DNA of 34,404 nucleotides, taken from positions 1-34,404 of the IMG/VR virus record IMGVR_UViG_3300047121_000648; one strand, given 5' to 3'. The translations under genes and the position numbers were made by a program. Shown here in pieces: positions 14,282 through 21,583 of this stretch. Each line of letters begins with the position of its first letter. Within the stretch, counting starts at the first letter, position 1. This stretch comes from a virus. The notes under the pieces were generated by a model, which saw nothing but the letters and a program-made list of their open reading frames with translations, had not been told where the DNA came from and searched no databases.

Positions 14282-16117
14282 GGCCGCTTCGTCCGAAGCT
14301 GCGGCGACGGTAACCCTAGCCGACCTTGACGCTTTGCCCGTCCAACGCGCACCGGTCATGCCCACAGCCGAAACCCTTGCAGAACGTGAAGCCTTGCCCA
14401 CTAGCCGAGCCACCACGATCGGAGCTGCAGCTCCGCCAGTAGCGCTAAGAGTGCAGGCCCCCAGGGTCGCTGCGAGGGTGCCGACGACGGGAGCGACACC
14501 CGCAGCGCTAAGAGTGCACGCGCCTAGGGTCGCCGCTAGCGTGCCCCTTGAAGGAGCGACACCCGCAGCGCTCGAAGTGCACGCGCCGAGAGTTGCCGCA
14601 AGCGTGCCGACGACGGGCGCCACACCCGAAGCGCTCGAAGTGCAAGCACCCAACGTGCGGGACAATGTGCCAGCAATTGGCGCAACACCCGCAGCACTGG
14701 AAGTACACGCGCCCAGCGTGCGGGACAATGTGCCAGCAACTGGCGCAACACCCGCAGCACTAGCGACGCAAGCGCCCAACGTGGCGGAGAGAGCGCCGGA
14801 AACGGGGGCAAGAGCCGAACCGGTAGCGCTAAGAGTGCACGCGCCTAGGGTCGCTGCGAGGGTGCCGACGACGGGCGCGACACCCGCAGCACTCGAAGTA
14901 CACGCGCCGAGAGTTGCCGCTAGCGTACCCCTCGAAGGAGCAACACCCGCAGCGCTCGAAGTACACGCCCCTAGAGTTACCGCTAGCGTGCCCCTTGAGG
15001 GCGCAACACCTGCAGCACTCGAGACGCAGGCACCCAGCGTAACGGAGAGCGATCCGATCGCAGGGGTGCCCCCTCCTGTCGCGCTAAGAGTGCAAGCACC
15101 CAGCGTTGCCGCAAGCGTGCCGACTACGGGCGCTACACCCGCAGCACTCGAAGTACACGCGCCGAGAGTTGTAGCTAGCGTGCCCCTTGAAGGAGCCGCA
15201 CCCGCAGCGCTCGAAGTACACGCGCCGAGAGTTGCCGCTAGCGTACCCCTCGAAGGAGCAACACCCGCAGCGCTCGAAGTACACGCCCCTAGAGTTACCG
15301 CTAGCGTGCCGACAACGGGCGCAGCCCCTAGTGCATACCGGGCAATTGCGTACGTTTCTAGTGCATCGAATTGCGCATCAGTAAGAGGCTTTTGGGCTAG
15401 CCCGATCTCTAGAATCTGGGCGTTTAGGAACGCCGTAAAGTTGTAGTTTACACCTACCCGGAGACAACGTTCAGGGGCGCTGAACATGTCGGGCATTGCC
15501 ACGCTAGACCAAGGGCCCCCATCAACACGAATCGAAAGCAGCCCCGTAACAGGGTTCCAGCGGGCTTGTACGATATGCCAATCAGTCGTACCTACCGAGA
15601 CGTAGGGAGTAACGTCCGGCGCACCGGTACCGTATTGGTGCGCTCTAACACCGCTGGCACTTGCAGTGATGCCCACCACGCTTGCGCCATCTTGAGCGAT
15701 GAGTGCGGGCTCATCATAAAAATTGGTGTCTGCAGCTAGCGCACCGAACTTGGCAACAAAGTGCGCGCTCCAACCCTTTTCAGGGGAGAACAGATCTTCA
15801 AGGTGCGCACCAAGTCCAAAGGACGTGCCGGTCGTTAGAGAATCATCCGTGCCGTCAAAGGACGCAGGTGCGTAGCCGTTGACCGTCGCACCTACGGAGG
15901 GTGCAATGCCGCTCGATAGCGGGAAGACCTGCCCCCCTCCTTCGGCAGACCAAGGGCTGCCCGAGTAGCTCGAGCGCCACCACACCATGGGCAGATCCAA
16001 CGGGAACACCCCGCCGAAAACTGAGGCCTGAGAAAAGGCCTTTGTAGCGCCCTGCGTAAGCCCGGCCCGCGTAAGATTCGCGAGTGAAAGCAACCCGCCT
16101 ACGGAACGCCTAGGCAT
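14279..16117 (-). CDS. Repeat-rich tail fibre/adhesin with lectin-like domain
   Basis: 612 aa. Residues about 80-262 look like a concanavalin/LamG-type beta sandwich ('SFDGTDDSLTTG', 'WSAHFVAKFG', 'WHIVQARWNPVTGLLSIRVDGGPW', 'RVGVNYNFTAFLNAQILEIGL', then the usual closing 'LTDAQFDALETY'). Residues about 270-562 are 14 repeats of ~21 aa built on GTLAATLGACTSSAAGVAP, each with one cysteine. The end has two 'GKASRSARV' units. Likely a host-binding or virion surface protein. The repeats would allow length change by recombination. An AGGGG site overlaps the stop codon of the gene before. Confidence 0.75.
   Translation of the reverse strand: MPRRSVGGLLSLANLTRAGLTQGATKAFSQASVFGGVFPLDLPMVWWRSSYSGSPWSAEGGGQVFPLSSGIAPSVGATVNGYAPASFDGTDDSLTTGTSFGLGAHLEDLFSPEKGWSAHFVAKFGALAADTNFYDEPALIAQDGASVVGITASASGVRAHQYGTGAPDVTPYVSVGTTDWHIVQARWNPVTGLLSIRVDGGPWSSVAMPDMFSAPERCLRVGVNYNFTAFLNAQILEIGLAQKPLTDAQFDALETYAIARYALGAAPVVGTLAVTLGACTSSAAGVAPSRGTLAATLGACTSSAAGAAPSRGTLATTLGACTSSAAGVAPVVGTLAATLGACTLSATGGGTPAIGSLSVTLGACVSSAAGVAPSRGTLAVTLGACTSSAAGVAPSRGTLAATLGACTSSAAGVAPVVGTLAATLGACTLSATGSALAPVSGALSATLGACVASAAGVAPVAGTLSRTLGACTSSAAGVAPIAGTLSRTLGACTSSASGVAPVVGTLAATLGACTSSAAGVAPSRGTLAATLGACTLSAAGVAPVVGTLAATLGACTLSATGGAAAPIVVARLVGKASRSARVSAVGMTGARWTGKASRSARVTVAAASDEAA
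14431..15310. repeat. 14 tandem ~63-bp repeats within the fibre gene
   Basis: In-frame repeat array encoding the GTLxxTLGACxxSAxG unit. Units differ by a few bases; some blocks (for example those near 14840-15000 and 15120-15300) are almost identical, which suggests recent duplication. Coding repeats, not CRISPR. Confidence 0.88.
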
Positions 16118-16120
16118 AGG

Positions 16121-16930
16121 TTACCCCTGCGAAAACGCAACGTTGCCGGAAACAGTCACTGCAGTAGTAGCAGTGGGCAGCCAAAGAAGGCTAAGGGTCG
16201 TGTTGTCGTACAGACGGACGAACTTGGTAGCGATCGCGTCTAGCTGCGCTCCAACGTTCGCAACGGGCAGAGACAAGCGCGCAAGCTCTCGGTATGCGAC
16301 CAAGTGCACAACGCCCGTCACGAGAGACGTGCCAAGGGTGAGCGATGCCACGGCGCGCACGCCCGTGTCCCCGGCCGCAAGCTGGAACGGCACGAACGTG
16401 CCCGCTGCAGCCGTCGCAGGGAAAGAAGCCATCGTAGCCGTACGTCCCGCTGTTCCGGCCGCGTTCGTATAGGACGCGGTCATATTCGTGATGGCGCCCG
16501 TGTTCGTTGTAGCTGTGGAAACTTCGATGCCTAGGTATACGCCTGCCCCGTCAGTGCTCCCGTTACGGTCGCGTGCGGGGAACGCAGCTGACGTTACGGT
16601 CTGCGCCGTCGTCGTTGTAACGGTGAAGCCGGAGTTGTCCCAAAGCCGATCTACAAGGATCAGTTGTCCCGCAGCGTTAGATCCTGCTTCTAGGGCTGCG
16701 AGGTAAGAAAGGTTTGCCCCGGCAGGTGCGGGCACCGTAATAAGACCTGCGCGCGAAGTGATTGCAGCGCCGGCAAGACCCGAGCTAGGCGCAGCCATGG
16801 CGCCCGGCAAACCGGAAGCGTACGCAAGCGAATGAAGCACGCCCGCAGCTTCCATTGTCCCACCCACTTTTAGGAAGGAAAAAGGCTGCAACATACCCGC
16901 AAGCGCGCCGTCCAAAGACGTGATCGTCAA
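16121..16930 (-). CDS. Phage structural protein (beta-rich, Ala/Thr-rich)
   Basis: 269 aa. 'MTITSLDGALAGMLQPFSFLK' opening, then low-complexity Ala/Thr/Gly segments, and 'YRELARLSLPVANVGAQLDAI'. The 'lDGalAGm..p..f.K' opening recurs in virion proteins of other phages that lie next to capsid or fibre genes. Exact role unknown. The TTG start at 16930 overlaps the TGA of the 54-aa gene (TTGA). Confidence 0.68.
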   Translation of the reverse strand: MTITSLDGALAGMLQPFSFLKVGGTMEAAGVLHSLAYASGLPGAMAAPSSGLAGAAITSRAGLITVPAPAGANLSYLAALEAGSNAAGQLILVDRLWDNSGFTVTTTTAQTVTSAAFPARDRNGSTDGAGVYLGIEVSTATTNTGAITNMTASYTNAAGTAGRTATMASFPATAAAGTFVPFQLAAGDTGVRAVASLTLGTSLVTGVVHLVAYRELARLSLPVANVGAQLDAIATKFVRLYDNTTLSLLWLPTATTAVTVSGNVAFSQG

Positions 16931-17091
16931 GTCGGACCCCCGAGCTTGTCAATCAGCTCCCGCAAAGGGGCCATGTCACGGCTACGGATTTCGTCTTCCA
17001 CGGCTCGCAGCTCCGCTTCGGCCAAAGCGATCTCCCTCGCTTTGACCTCTCGGAAGTTCTTCAGCTCTTCATATGTGAGCTCTGCAAACAT
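16927..17091 (-). CDS. 54-aa coiled-coil protein
   Basis: MFAELTYEELKNFREVKARE, continuing as one charged amphipathic helix to 'APLRELIDKLGGPT'. Frame set by ATG 17091 and a TTGA overlap with the next gene. Could be a small chaperone or scaffold for the structural protein downstream. Confidence 0.68.
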   Translation of the reverse strand: MFAELTYEELKNFREVKAREIALAEAELRAVEDEIRSRDMAPLRELIDKLGGPT

Positions 17092-17097
17092 CTTCGC

Positions 17098-17499
17098 TTA
17101 GGCGTTTCCGTCCGTAAGGGTGAACGAAGTAATCGAAACGCTTTGGCCAGATGCCAACACGTTGTTATCCAGCGTCAGATCTCCGCCCCCGCCGGAGATC
17201 GTGACCGTACCCTGCAGGTGACACGTAGCGCCTTGCTTGATCCGGAAGTGCGCAACGGTGCCCGCAGCATCTGCGCTCGTGTCCTGCCACGTGCCCGAGA
17301 GGGCCTTAGCGCCCGCGCTAGCTGCAGACATCCAGTCCGAAGGAAGGGTCATGGTCGCGCACACGGTGCCGCTATCCGCAGTGGCACAGGTAGCCGGGGC
17401 TGCGCCAGTCCTCAGCTCAAGCGTGGGCGTTGTTCCCACTGTGGTTTCGATCGCGTCCAATCGTGCGTTACGAACACCTACGGAAAATTGGATAGCCAT
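17098..17499 (-). CDS. Conserved-type phage structural protein
   Basis: 133 aa. 'MAIQFSVGVRNARLDAIE', 'TPTLELRTGAAPATC', 'LPSDWMSAASAGAKALSGTWQD', 'GTVAHFRIKQGATCHLQGTV', and a Gly-rich 'ISGGGGDLTLDN' close. This pattern is widespread in tailed phages next to fibre genes, normally without assigned function. All-beta, probably a virion surface protein. GAGGG ribosome binding site. Confidence 0.75.
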   Translation of the reverse strand: MAIQFSVGVRNARLDAIETTVGTTPTLELRTGAAPATCATADSGTVCATMTLPSDWMSAASAGAKALSGTWQDTSADAAGTVAHFRIKQGATCHLQGTVTISGGGGDLTLDNNVLASGQSVSITSFTLTDGNA

Positions 17500-17508
17500 T
17501 CAAAACCC

Positions 17509-17841
17509 TCAGGGGGAAAGCTCGGCTGCGCCGAGAACGTCGATAGCGAAAACTTCCGTGCGAAGGAGATCGCCCGGTGTTGGGGTCTCGAAGGAGACCC
17601 AAACAAACCACTTGCCCTCTTGGTCTAGGTCGCTTGTGGCGAGCACCTTACGGACCGTGATTGAATTCGCGTCTTGGGCGGAGATCGCAGCGGCCCACGA
17701 AACGGATTCCCCGGCTAAGGGCTTTTCCGCGTGCAATGTGGCGCTACTGGGATCTTCCGGATCGAAGTCCGTACTAGCCGGGATCGTGACTTCGATCGCA
17801 TAGGGAGGTCCCATGCCTACGCGCAACTTCGGGGGCTTCAC
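17509..17841 (-). CDS. 110-aa beta-sandwich-like hypothetical protein
   Basis: 'MKPPKLRVGMGPPYAIEVTIPASTD' then alternating strands and 'GKWFVWVSFETPTPGDLLRTEVFAIDVLG', an Ig-like/BppU-like beta pattern. Probably a small virion protein. Start is GTG after TAGCCT-N6; the context CTAGCCTT-NN-GGGGTGAAGCCC is shared with the metzincin start. Confidence 0.65.
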   Translation of the reverse strand: MKPPKLRVGMGPPYAIEVTIPASTDFDPEDPSSATLHAEKPLAGESVSWAAAISAQDANSITVRKVLATSDLDQEGKWFVWVSFETPTPGDLLRTEVFAIDVLGAAELSP

Positions 17842-17847
17842 CCCGCA

Positions 17848-17853
17848 AGGCTA
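17848..17853 (-). promoter_or_regulatory. TAGCCT -10-like box before GTG 17841
   Basis: TAGCCT, then TGCGGG, then GTG. The TAG is also the stop of the 63-aa gene. Confidence 0.4.
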
Positions 17854-18042
17854 GTAGTAGCCCGTCGAACGGTAGTTAGGAGTGACACCCAAGCCGGCTA
17901 GCGCTGCAAGCACCTCGCCGAAGGTGGAAGCGCTAAAGTCGCGATGGGTGCCCCAGCGTTCTGCATGCGCAAACCTCGCGAGCCTTCGGACCCCCGAAGG
18001 ATCGATAGCCCACGCCCTTTTTAGGGTGTTCTTCGAGATCAC
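17851..18042 (-). CDS. 63-aa hypothetical protein
   Basis: 'MISKNTLKRAWAIDPSGVRRLARFAHAERWGTHRDF', basic and helical; no family recognised. GTG start after TAGGCT-N5. Lies in the neck gene run. Confidence 0.6.
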   Translation of the reverse strand: MISKNTLKRAWAIDPSGVRRLARFAHAERWGTHRDFSASTFGEVLAALAGLGVTPNYRSTGYY

Positions 18043-18047
18043 TGCGG

Positions 18048-18053
18048 AGCCTA
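18048..18053 (-). promoter_or_regulatory. TAGGCT -10-like box before GTG 18042
   Basis: TAGGCT, then CCGCA (5 nt), then GTG. Overlaps the TAG stop of the neck protein gene. Confidence 0.38.
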
Positions 18054-18578
18054 ATTCCCTAGGTCTTCCGTGGGATCTTCGATGCTTGCAATATACCCGG
18101 GCTCGCCTTCATCCGGCCCAAGCACGTCAACGATCGCGTAAGCGAATCGCAAATCCAGGATCGCCGAACTTGTGGCCCGGTTATCGATCGTGCTGTCCAA
18201 CGTGGTGATAGACGGGGAATCAACCAGCGCTAGCCCTGCTTCTTCTCTGAGCTCTGCCCTCACACTCGGGCGCATCAAGCGCAGCCGAAGGAGATCTAGT
18301 TCGTCATAGGCCTCCTCAGCGCCGAACAGCTCGAGACGGAAAGAGACGGTCGCGATCCTTCGGCCTACCAGGGTTTCCATAGAAGCCGTGAAATCCCGGT
18401 TCACGTCCACGGTGCCCCTTTGCTGTGTCGCTACGACACTAAGCGTCAACATGCCCACGTGCTCCCCCGGCACGGGCAAAATGAAAGGCTCGGGCTCTCC
18501 GTCCCAAATCACGTTATCATCGTGCACGCTCGTAAGCCGTCGGACGATCGTGCGTAGTGCGTCTTTGGGGAATCCCAC
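18051..18578 (-). CDS. Neck / tail terminator protein (gp12-like, LIC_12616-like)
   Basis: 175 aa. 'VIWDGEPEPFILP' early, central 'RDFTASMETLVGRRIATVSFRLELFG' and 'LDLLRLRLMRPSVRAELREEAGLAL', and C-terminal 'SSAILDLRFAYAIV' fit the neck-terminator family that joins the tail tube to the neck. The order head adaptor - gp10-like - terminator is as expected. GTG start after TAGCCT-N6. Confidence 0.72.
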   Translation of the reverse strand: MGFPKDALRTIVRRLTSVHDDNVIWDGEPEPFILPVPGEHVGMLTLSVVATQQRGTVDVNRDFTASMETLVGRRIATVSFRLELFGAEEAYDELDLLRLRLMRPSVRAELREEAGLALVDSPSITTLDSTIDNRATSSAILDLRFAYAIVDVLGPDEGEPGYIASIEDPTEDLGN

Positions 18579-18584
18579 GAACGC

Positions 18585-18590
18585 AGGCTA
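18585..18590 (-). promoter_or_regulatory. TAGCCT -10-like box before GTG 18578
   Basis: TAGCCT, then GCGTTC, then GTG. Contains the TAG stop of the gene upstream. Confidence 0.38.
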
Positions 18591-19454
18591 GCCCTTGGTG
18601 CCTCCCACGATCTCGCTCCCCCATGTGGCGCGGTAAGCGATCGAAGATCGAAGCTGACCCGTGTCTATGAGGGGCTTACTCGAGCCCTTTCGACGGATTG
18701 TAGAGGGCGCATTGGGCGGGGGGATGCCTGCAGCCATGCGACGTTGGATCTCTCCCACGAACTTCACCCCGAGCAAGTTGAGCACCTGCCCCGGGGTGCG
18801 CTTCCCCGTGACACACGTCTGCATGAGGGACAGGGCTAGCTTGGAATTCTTCGGCCCGTTTTCGTCGAAGTACGCACGCAAGAAAGACCGTTGCGGCACG
18901 TTGCCCGCCCCGAATTCGTTCCACGTCGCAACATCCAAAACAGTCAAGTTCCTACTGGAAGGCTCCTTCGCCGTTCGGCTCGAAGCAGCCGCTTGCTTCT
19001 TTTGCTTTTTGCCTCGGGGATCTGGCTGCTTTGCAGAGATGCTTCTGACGATCTTGGCCTTCTTCTCTTGCCGGCTAAGAGATCGCTTCGCCTTCTTCAG
19101 CGTTTGGCGGAACCTCTTGGATGCGTTAGCTACCCCCCGCTTTAGCCGTTGAAACTTCGAACCTGCAGCGGCTTTTGCCTGCTTCGCAGCGAGGATCTTT
19201 ACCCCTGCTTGTATCTCTGCCCAAGCTGCGGGATTCTGCGAGACAACCCCGAGAGCTGTAGCAGCGGCCCCCTTCGAGATCGTGCCCTCGGCTACGGCTT
19301 TCTCGAGCCCCTGCTTTGCATCCAAGACCCGAGAGTCATGCTTGACGGCCCCGGCGGACGCAAAGACGCCTACTTCAACGTAAGCGCGTCGTCCCTCGCC
19401 ATAGAGGCGCTTCACTAGCTCATCATACTTGGCGCGCTTGTCTACGAAGGGCAC
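18588..19454 (-). CDS. HK97 gp10-like neck/tail completion protein with basic insert
   Basis: 288 aa. 'RAYVEVGVFASAGA' early, then 'TVLDVATWNEFGAGNVPQRSFLRAYFDEN' and the closing 'PSTIRRKGSSKPLIDTGQLRSSI', the typical motifs of virion morphogenesis/gp10-type proteins ('a..nEfG....p.RpFlr', 'liDTGqLr.sI'). A Lys/Arg-rich segment (about residues 100-160, 'KKAKRSLSRQEKKAKI', 'KKQKKQ') is inserted between the halves and could contact DNA. Joins head and tail during assembly. Confidence 0.72.
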   Translation of the reverse strand: MPFVDKRAKYDELVKRLYGEGRRAYVEVGVFASAGAVKHDSRVLDAKQGLEKAVAEGTISKGAAATALGVVSQNPAAWAEIQAGVKILAAKQAKAAAGSKFQRLKRGVANASKRFRQTLKKAKRSLSRQEKKAKIVRSISAKQPDPRGKKQKKQAAASSRTAKEPSSRNLTVLDVATWNEFGAGNVPQRSFLRAYFDENGPKNSKLALSLMQTCVTGKRTPGQVLNLLGVKFVGEIQRRMAAGIPPPNAPSTIRRKGSSKPLIDTGQLRSSIAYRATWGSEIVGGTKG

Positions 19455-19457
19455 GGG

Positions 19458-19607
19458 CTACTCCCCTGCACAAGCTTCTTGCCAGCGATCTTCGAGCTCT
19501 TGCCAAAGCATCAAAAGGACCGCCTTGTAATCCTCAAGGGGGAGGCCTTCGGTGCTTTCCGAGAGCTGTTCGGAAACCTCTTCTACGGCGAGCTCTGCAG
19601 GGTGCAC
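19458..19607 (-). CDS. 49-aa acidic hypothetical protein
   Basis: The GTG at 19607 is 1 nt after the TAA of the preceding gene with GGGGG upstream; a 64-aa form from 19652 would overlap that gene by 44 nt. Helical and acidic: 'ELAVEEVSEQLSESTEGLPLEDYKA'. No family recognised. Confidence 0.55.
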   Translation of the reverse strand: MHPAELAVEEVSEQLSESTEGLPLEDYKAVLLMLWQELEDRWQEACAGE

Positions 19608-19608
19608 C

Positions 19609-19827
19609 TTAGCCCCCGCACGCTTGGCACTTGCGAGAGCGCAGCCGATCAAGCACGAACGAACTTACAGCCGTTTTAGCAACGCCAATCCAAGCCTCTT
19701 TAGTCGCCAAGGTGCACTGATCCCACGGCACGTGGTTCAGACGCCAACCCTCGAAACGCTGCAGGGTGCGCTCGAAGTGCGCGTCATACGCCGCCTTCGC
19801 AACGGAGTCCCAATCCGTAGGCATCAT
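19609..19827 (-). CDS. 72-aa hypothetical protein (neck region)
   Basis: 'MMPTDWDSVAKAAYDAHFER', 'WDQCTLATKEAWIGVAKTAVSSFVLDRLR', ending CQACGG. No family recognised; the 'w..L....k.aW..vA..av' helix recurs in phage head-tail regions. ATGA overlap with the DUF4054-like gene. Confidence 0.65.
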   Translation of the reverse strand: MMPTDWDSVAKAAYDAHFERTLQRFEGWRLNHVPWDQCTLATKEAWIGVAKTAVSSFVLDRLRSRKCQACGG

Positions 19828-20099
19828 GTAACCCTGTATCCTTGCGCGACCTTGCGCACGAGATCCGAATAGTGGGTGAAGTAAGTAGAGCCACCGGAAG
19901 CGTTCGACAGTTTCGCGCTGTTGCCGTAGGGGCTAAGGGCAAGCTTGTGCGCTGCGAGGTAGGCGATCCCCTGATCCAAGAGAGTGCCCCAAACCTCCGG
20001 GCTGCACTCGAGCGACGCCGCGGAAATGTGCGCGCTGAGCATGGGATCCGGCACGGACTTGAATTCCGGGAATTGGATCTTGAATTCCGTAAGCGTCAC
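19824..20099 (-). CDS. Head-tail adaptor (DUF4054-like)
   Basis: 91 aa. 'EFKIQFPEFKSVPDPMLSAHISAASLECSPEVWGTLLDQGIAYLAAHKLALSPYG' and the closing 'GSTYFTHYSDLVRKVAQGYRV' match DUF4054, the adaptor that docks on the portal. GTG start after TAGACT-N6. Confidence 0.87.
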   Translation of the reverse strand: MTLTEFKIQFPEFKSVPDPMLSAHISAASLECSPEVWGTLLDQGIAYLAAHKLALSPYGNSAKLSNASGGSTYFTHYSDLVRKVAQGYRVT

Positions 20100-20105
20100 G
20101 GAAGA

Positions 20106-20111
20106 AGTCTA
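20106..20111 (-). promoter_or_regulatory. TAGACT -10-like box before GTG 20099
   Basis: TAGACT, then TCTTCC, then GTG. Contains the TAG stop of the gene upstream. Confidence 0.38.
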
Positions 20112-20318
20112 GGGGACTTCGACTTCGAGGCACTCGGGCAATCTCTGCAGCCACCCTTCTACGCCTCCTGTCTCGTCCTGCACTCCCTTGCCGAACATGC
20201 TGCAAAACCACTGCGTTCCCATGAGATTCGCACGCAAGTGTTTGCAGAACACTCCCTTTCGAAGGGCGCAGGACTTCTCTCCGGCTTCGATCCAAAGCTC
20301 TAGCTTCAGCTTCCGCAC
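20109..20318 (-). CDS. 69-aa hypothetical protein
   Basis: The GTG at 20318 has GAGGG 8 nt upstream; longer frames overlap the preceding gene heavily. 'VRKLKLELWIEAGEKSCALRKG', 'HLRANLMGTQWFCSMFG', ending 'LQRLPECLEVEVP'. Four cysteines. No family recognised. Confidence 0.6.
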   Translation of the reverse strand: MRKLKLELWIEAGEKSCALRKGVFCKHLRANLMGTQWFCSMFGKGVQDETGGVEGWLQRLPECLEVEVP

Positions 20319-20488
20319 TTTTGCAACCCTCTTTCGGCCCAACAAATGAAAGCCCACGAAACGGTTTCCGCCAGCTGTGTCGCTTGCTCTGCAGTGTCTC
20401 CGTAAAGGTGCGGACGAACACCGCTCAAGGGCTCGCCCAAGGGCTCCCCGATCTCTTCCCCTACAGGCTCTCCTAGGTCCACACTCAT
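20306..20488 (-). CDS. 60-aa hypothetical protein with EPxGE repeats
   Basis: ATG at 20488 overlaps the TGA of the preceding gene (ATGA). 'MSVDLGEPVGEEIGEPLGEP' is a short acidic repeat (GEPvGEeiGEPlGEPL), followed by a helix ending 'WAERGLQKCGS'. Unknown function. Confidence 0.6.
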   Translation of the reverse strand: MSVDLGEPVGEEIGEPLGEPLSGVRPHLYGDTAEQATQLAETVSWAFICWAERGLQKCGS

Positions 20489-20784
20489 CGGTCGCTTTTC
20501 TTGCTGCATGTCTTTCCTCTTCCCCTGCGCACGAGCCATTGGGGATCATCTGGAGCGAACCAAAACTCTAGGTGCTCTGGGATCACGATCTCTTTACTGA
20601 GAGGCGCGTACCTCGGGCACAGCTTCCACGCGCACGGGTAAGGGTCTTTGCATACTGCACACTTCTTTCGACGTGCGCAGGCCCTTCGGTGCTTTCTCCA
20701 CCCGTTCGCGCGCACCCCTTCCCCGCACGTACGGCACAGGTACATCGGGTCTTGATAACGACCTTTGTGCCTACCTGGGCCCAA
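20485..20784 (-). CDS. Cys-rich zinc-finger protein, 99 aa
   Basis: 'YLCRTCGEGVRANGWRKHRR' followed by 'CARRKKCAVCKDPYPCAWKLC' gives CxxC...C..CxxC..C..C, enough for two metal sites, with strong basic charge. The C-terminal part (IPEHLEFWFAPDDPQWLV) is a separate segment. The start may be TTG 20784 or ATG 20745 (just before the first CxxC). Possible DNA/RNA binder; no family recognised. Confidence 0.62.
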   Translation of the reverse strand: MGPGRHKGRYQDPMYLCRTCGEGVRANGWRKHRRACARRKKCAVCKDPYPCAWKLCPRYAPLSKEIVIPEHLEFWFAPDDPQWLVRRGRGKTCSKKSDR

Positions 20785-20790
20785 GGGCTG

Positions 20791-20877
20791 CTACTCGGGC
20801 GCGAAGAAAAGCGCGAACAGCACAACGCCGAAGGCGAGGCACTCGCCCAACACTAGCGACACTTCCAAGCCGCTCAA
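20791..20877 (-). CDS. 28-aa membrane peptide
   Basis: TTG start overlapping the TGA of the previous small ORF (TTGA). MSGLEVSLVLGECLAFGVVL and a Phe-rich end form one TM segment. Unknown. Confidence 0.42.
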   Translation of the reverse strand: MSGLEVSLVLGECLAFGVVLFALFFAPE

Positions 20878-20951
20878 TGTCTCGCCCCACGATCGGAGAG
20901 GAGAGCTACGAGCAACCCGGCTGTGATGCAATCCAAGAGGGCTATACTCAT
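20874..20951 (-). CDS. 25-aa membrane peptide
   Basis: ATG overlapping the methyltransferase TGA (ATGA). MSIALLDCITAGLLVALLSD, then RGARH: one short TM with a basic tail. Chained to the next 28-aa ORF. Confidence 0.42.
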   Translation of the reverse strand: MSIALLDCITAGLLVALLSDRGARH

Positions 20952-21583
20952 TTCTCCCCCTTGGTCGCATCATGCACAAGGCGCAGCTTGGGTGGGGGCT
21001 TGCGCTTCCACTCTTTCAGCGCCCAACGCCCGCCCCTTCGAGGGCCCCAAACGAACCAGGCATATTCCGTCGAATCCGTACCTCCGCCATTGAAGGATGG
21101 GCGCGGCACGAGACCGAACACGTCCGAAGGGTGCGCCGTGTGGAAGGCGATGCGCCCACGCGAACCCTTGAATCCCTCGGGCAGAAGCATTGCTACGGTG
21201 CCCTTGCGCTTAGCCACGCACGCCAGGGCACGTTCGACGAACGCAAGCGCGTTCTTGTAGGGAGGGTTCGCAATCACCAGATCGCAATCACTTACGGGGA
21301 GGGCGAGAAAGTCTCCCTCTGTGACGTTTGCCGTAGGGATGCCCCGAGCTCTTGCTTGCTCTACCAGAGACCCTTGGATGTCTACTCCGTAGGTTTCTGC
21401 TTTAGGTGCGCGATCATAGACACGTTGTAGGATAATCCCGTTGCCGCAACCAGGGTCTAGAACCACCCCGGAGTAGTCCGAGCCGATCTGAAGCTCGTCC
21501 AAGATCGCATCGATAACGGCCCCGGGAGTCTCGTAGAAATCGTGGGGTTGCCTCGAAAGCCCTCCACGGTTTGTAGAGCTCAA
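20948..21583 (-). CDS. DNA adenine (N6) methyltransferase
   Basis: 211 aa from TTG 21583, which overlaps the TGA of the coiled-coil gene (TTGA). 'FYETPGAVIDAILDEL', motif I 'VLDPGCGNGIIL' (SAM binding), 'YGVDIQGSLVEQARARG', and catalytic motif IV NPPY in 'DLVIANPPYKNALAFVERAL'. NPPY marks N6-adenine methylation. No restriction partner nearby, so a solitary phage enzyme, probably for protection from host restriction or regulation. Target site unknown. Confidence 0.85.
   Translation of the reverse strand: MSSTNRGGLSRQPHDFYETPGAVIDAILDELQIGSDYSGVVLDPGCGNGIILQRVYDRAPKAETYGVDIQGSLVEQARARGIPTANVTEGDFLALPVSDCDLVIANPPYKNALAFVERALACVAKRKGTVAMLLPEGFKGSRGRIAFHTAHPSDVFGLVPRPSFNGGGTDSTEYAWFVWGPRRGGRWALKEWKRKPPPKLRLVHDATKGEK

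Noticed and set aside
14431-15310. CRISPR array
   Set aside because: Units are contiguous and in frame without unique spacers; they encode fibre repeats.
14334-15446. 370-codon plus-strand ORF opposite the fibre repeats
   Set aside because: A repeat array with a unit length divisible by three stays open in several frames; the opposite frame has the lectin domain and the proper start.
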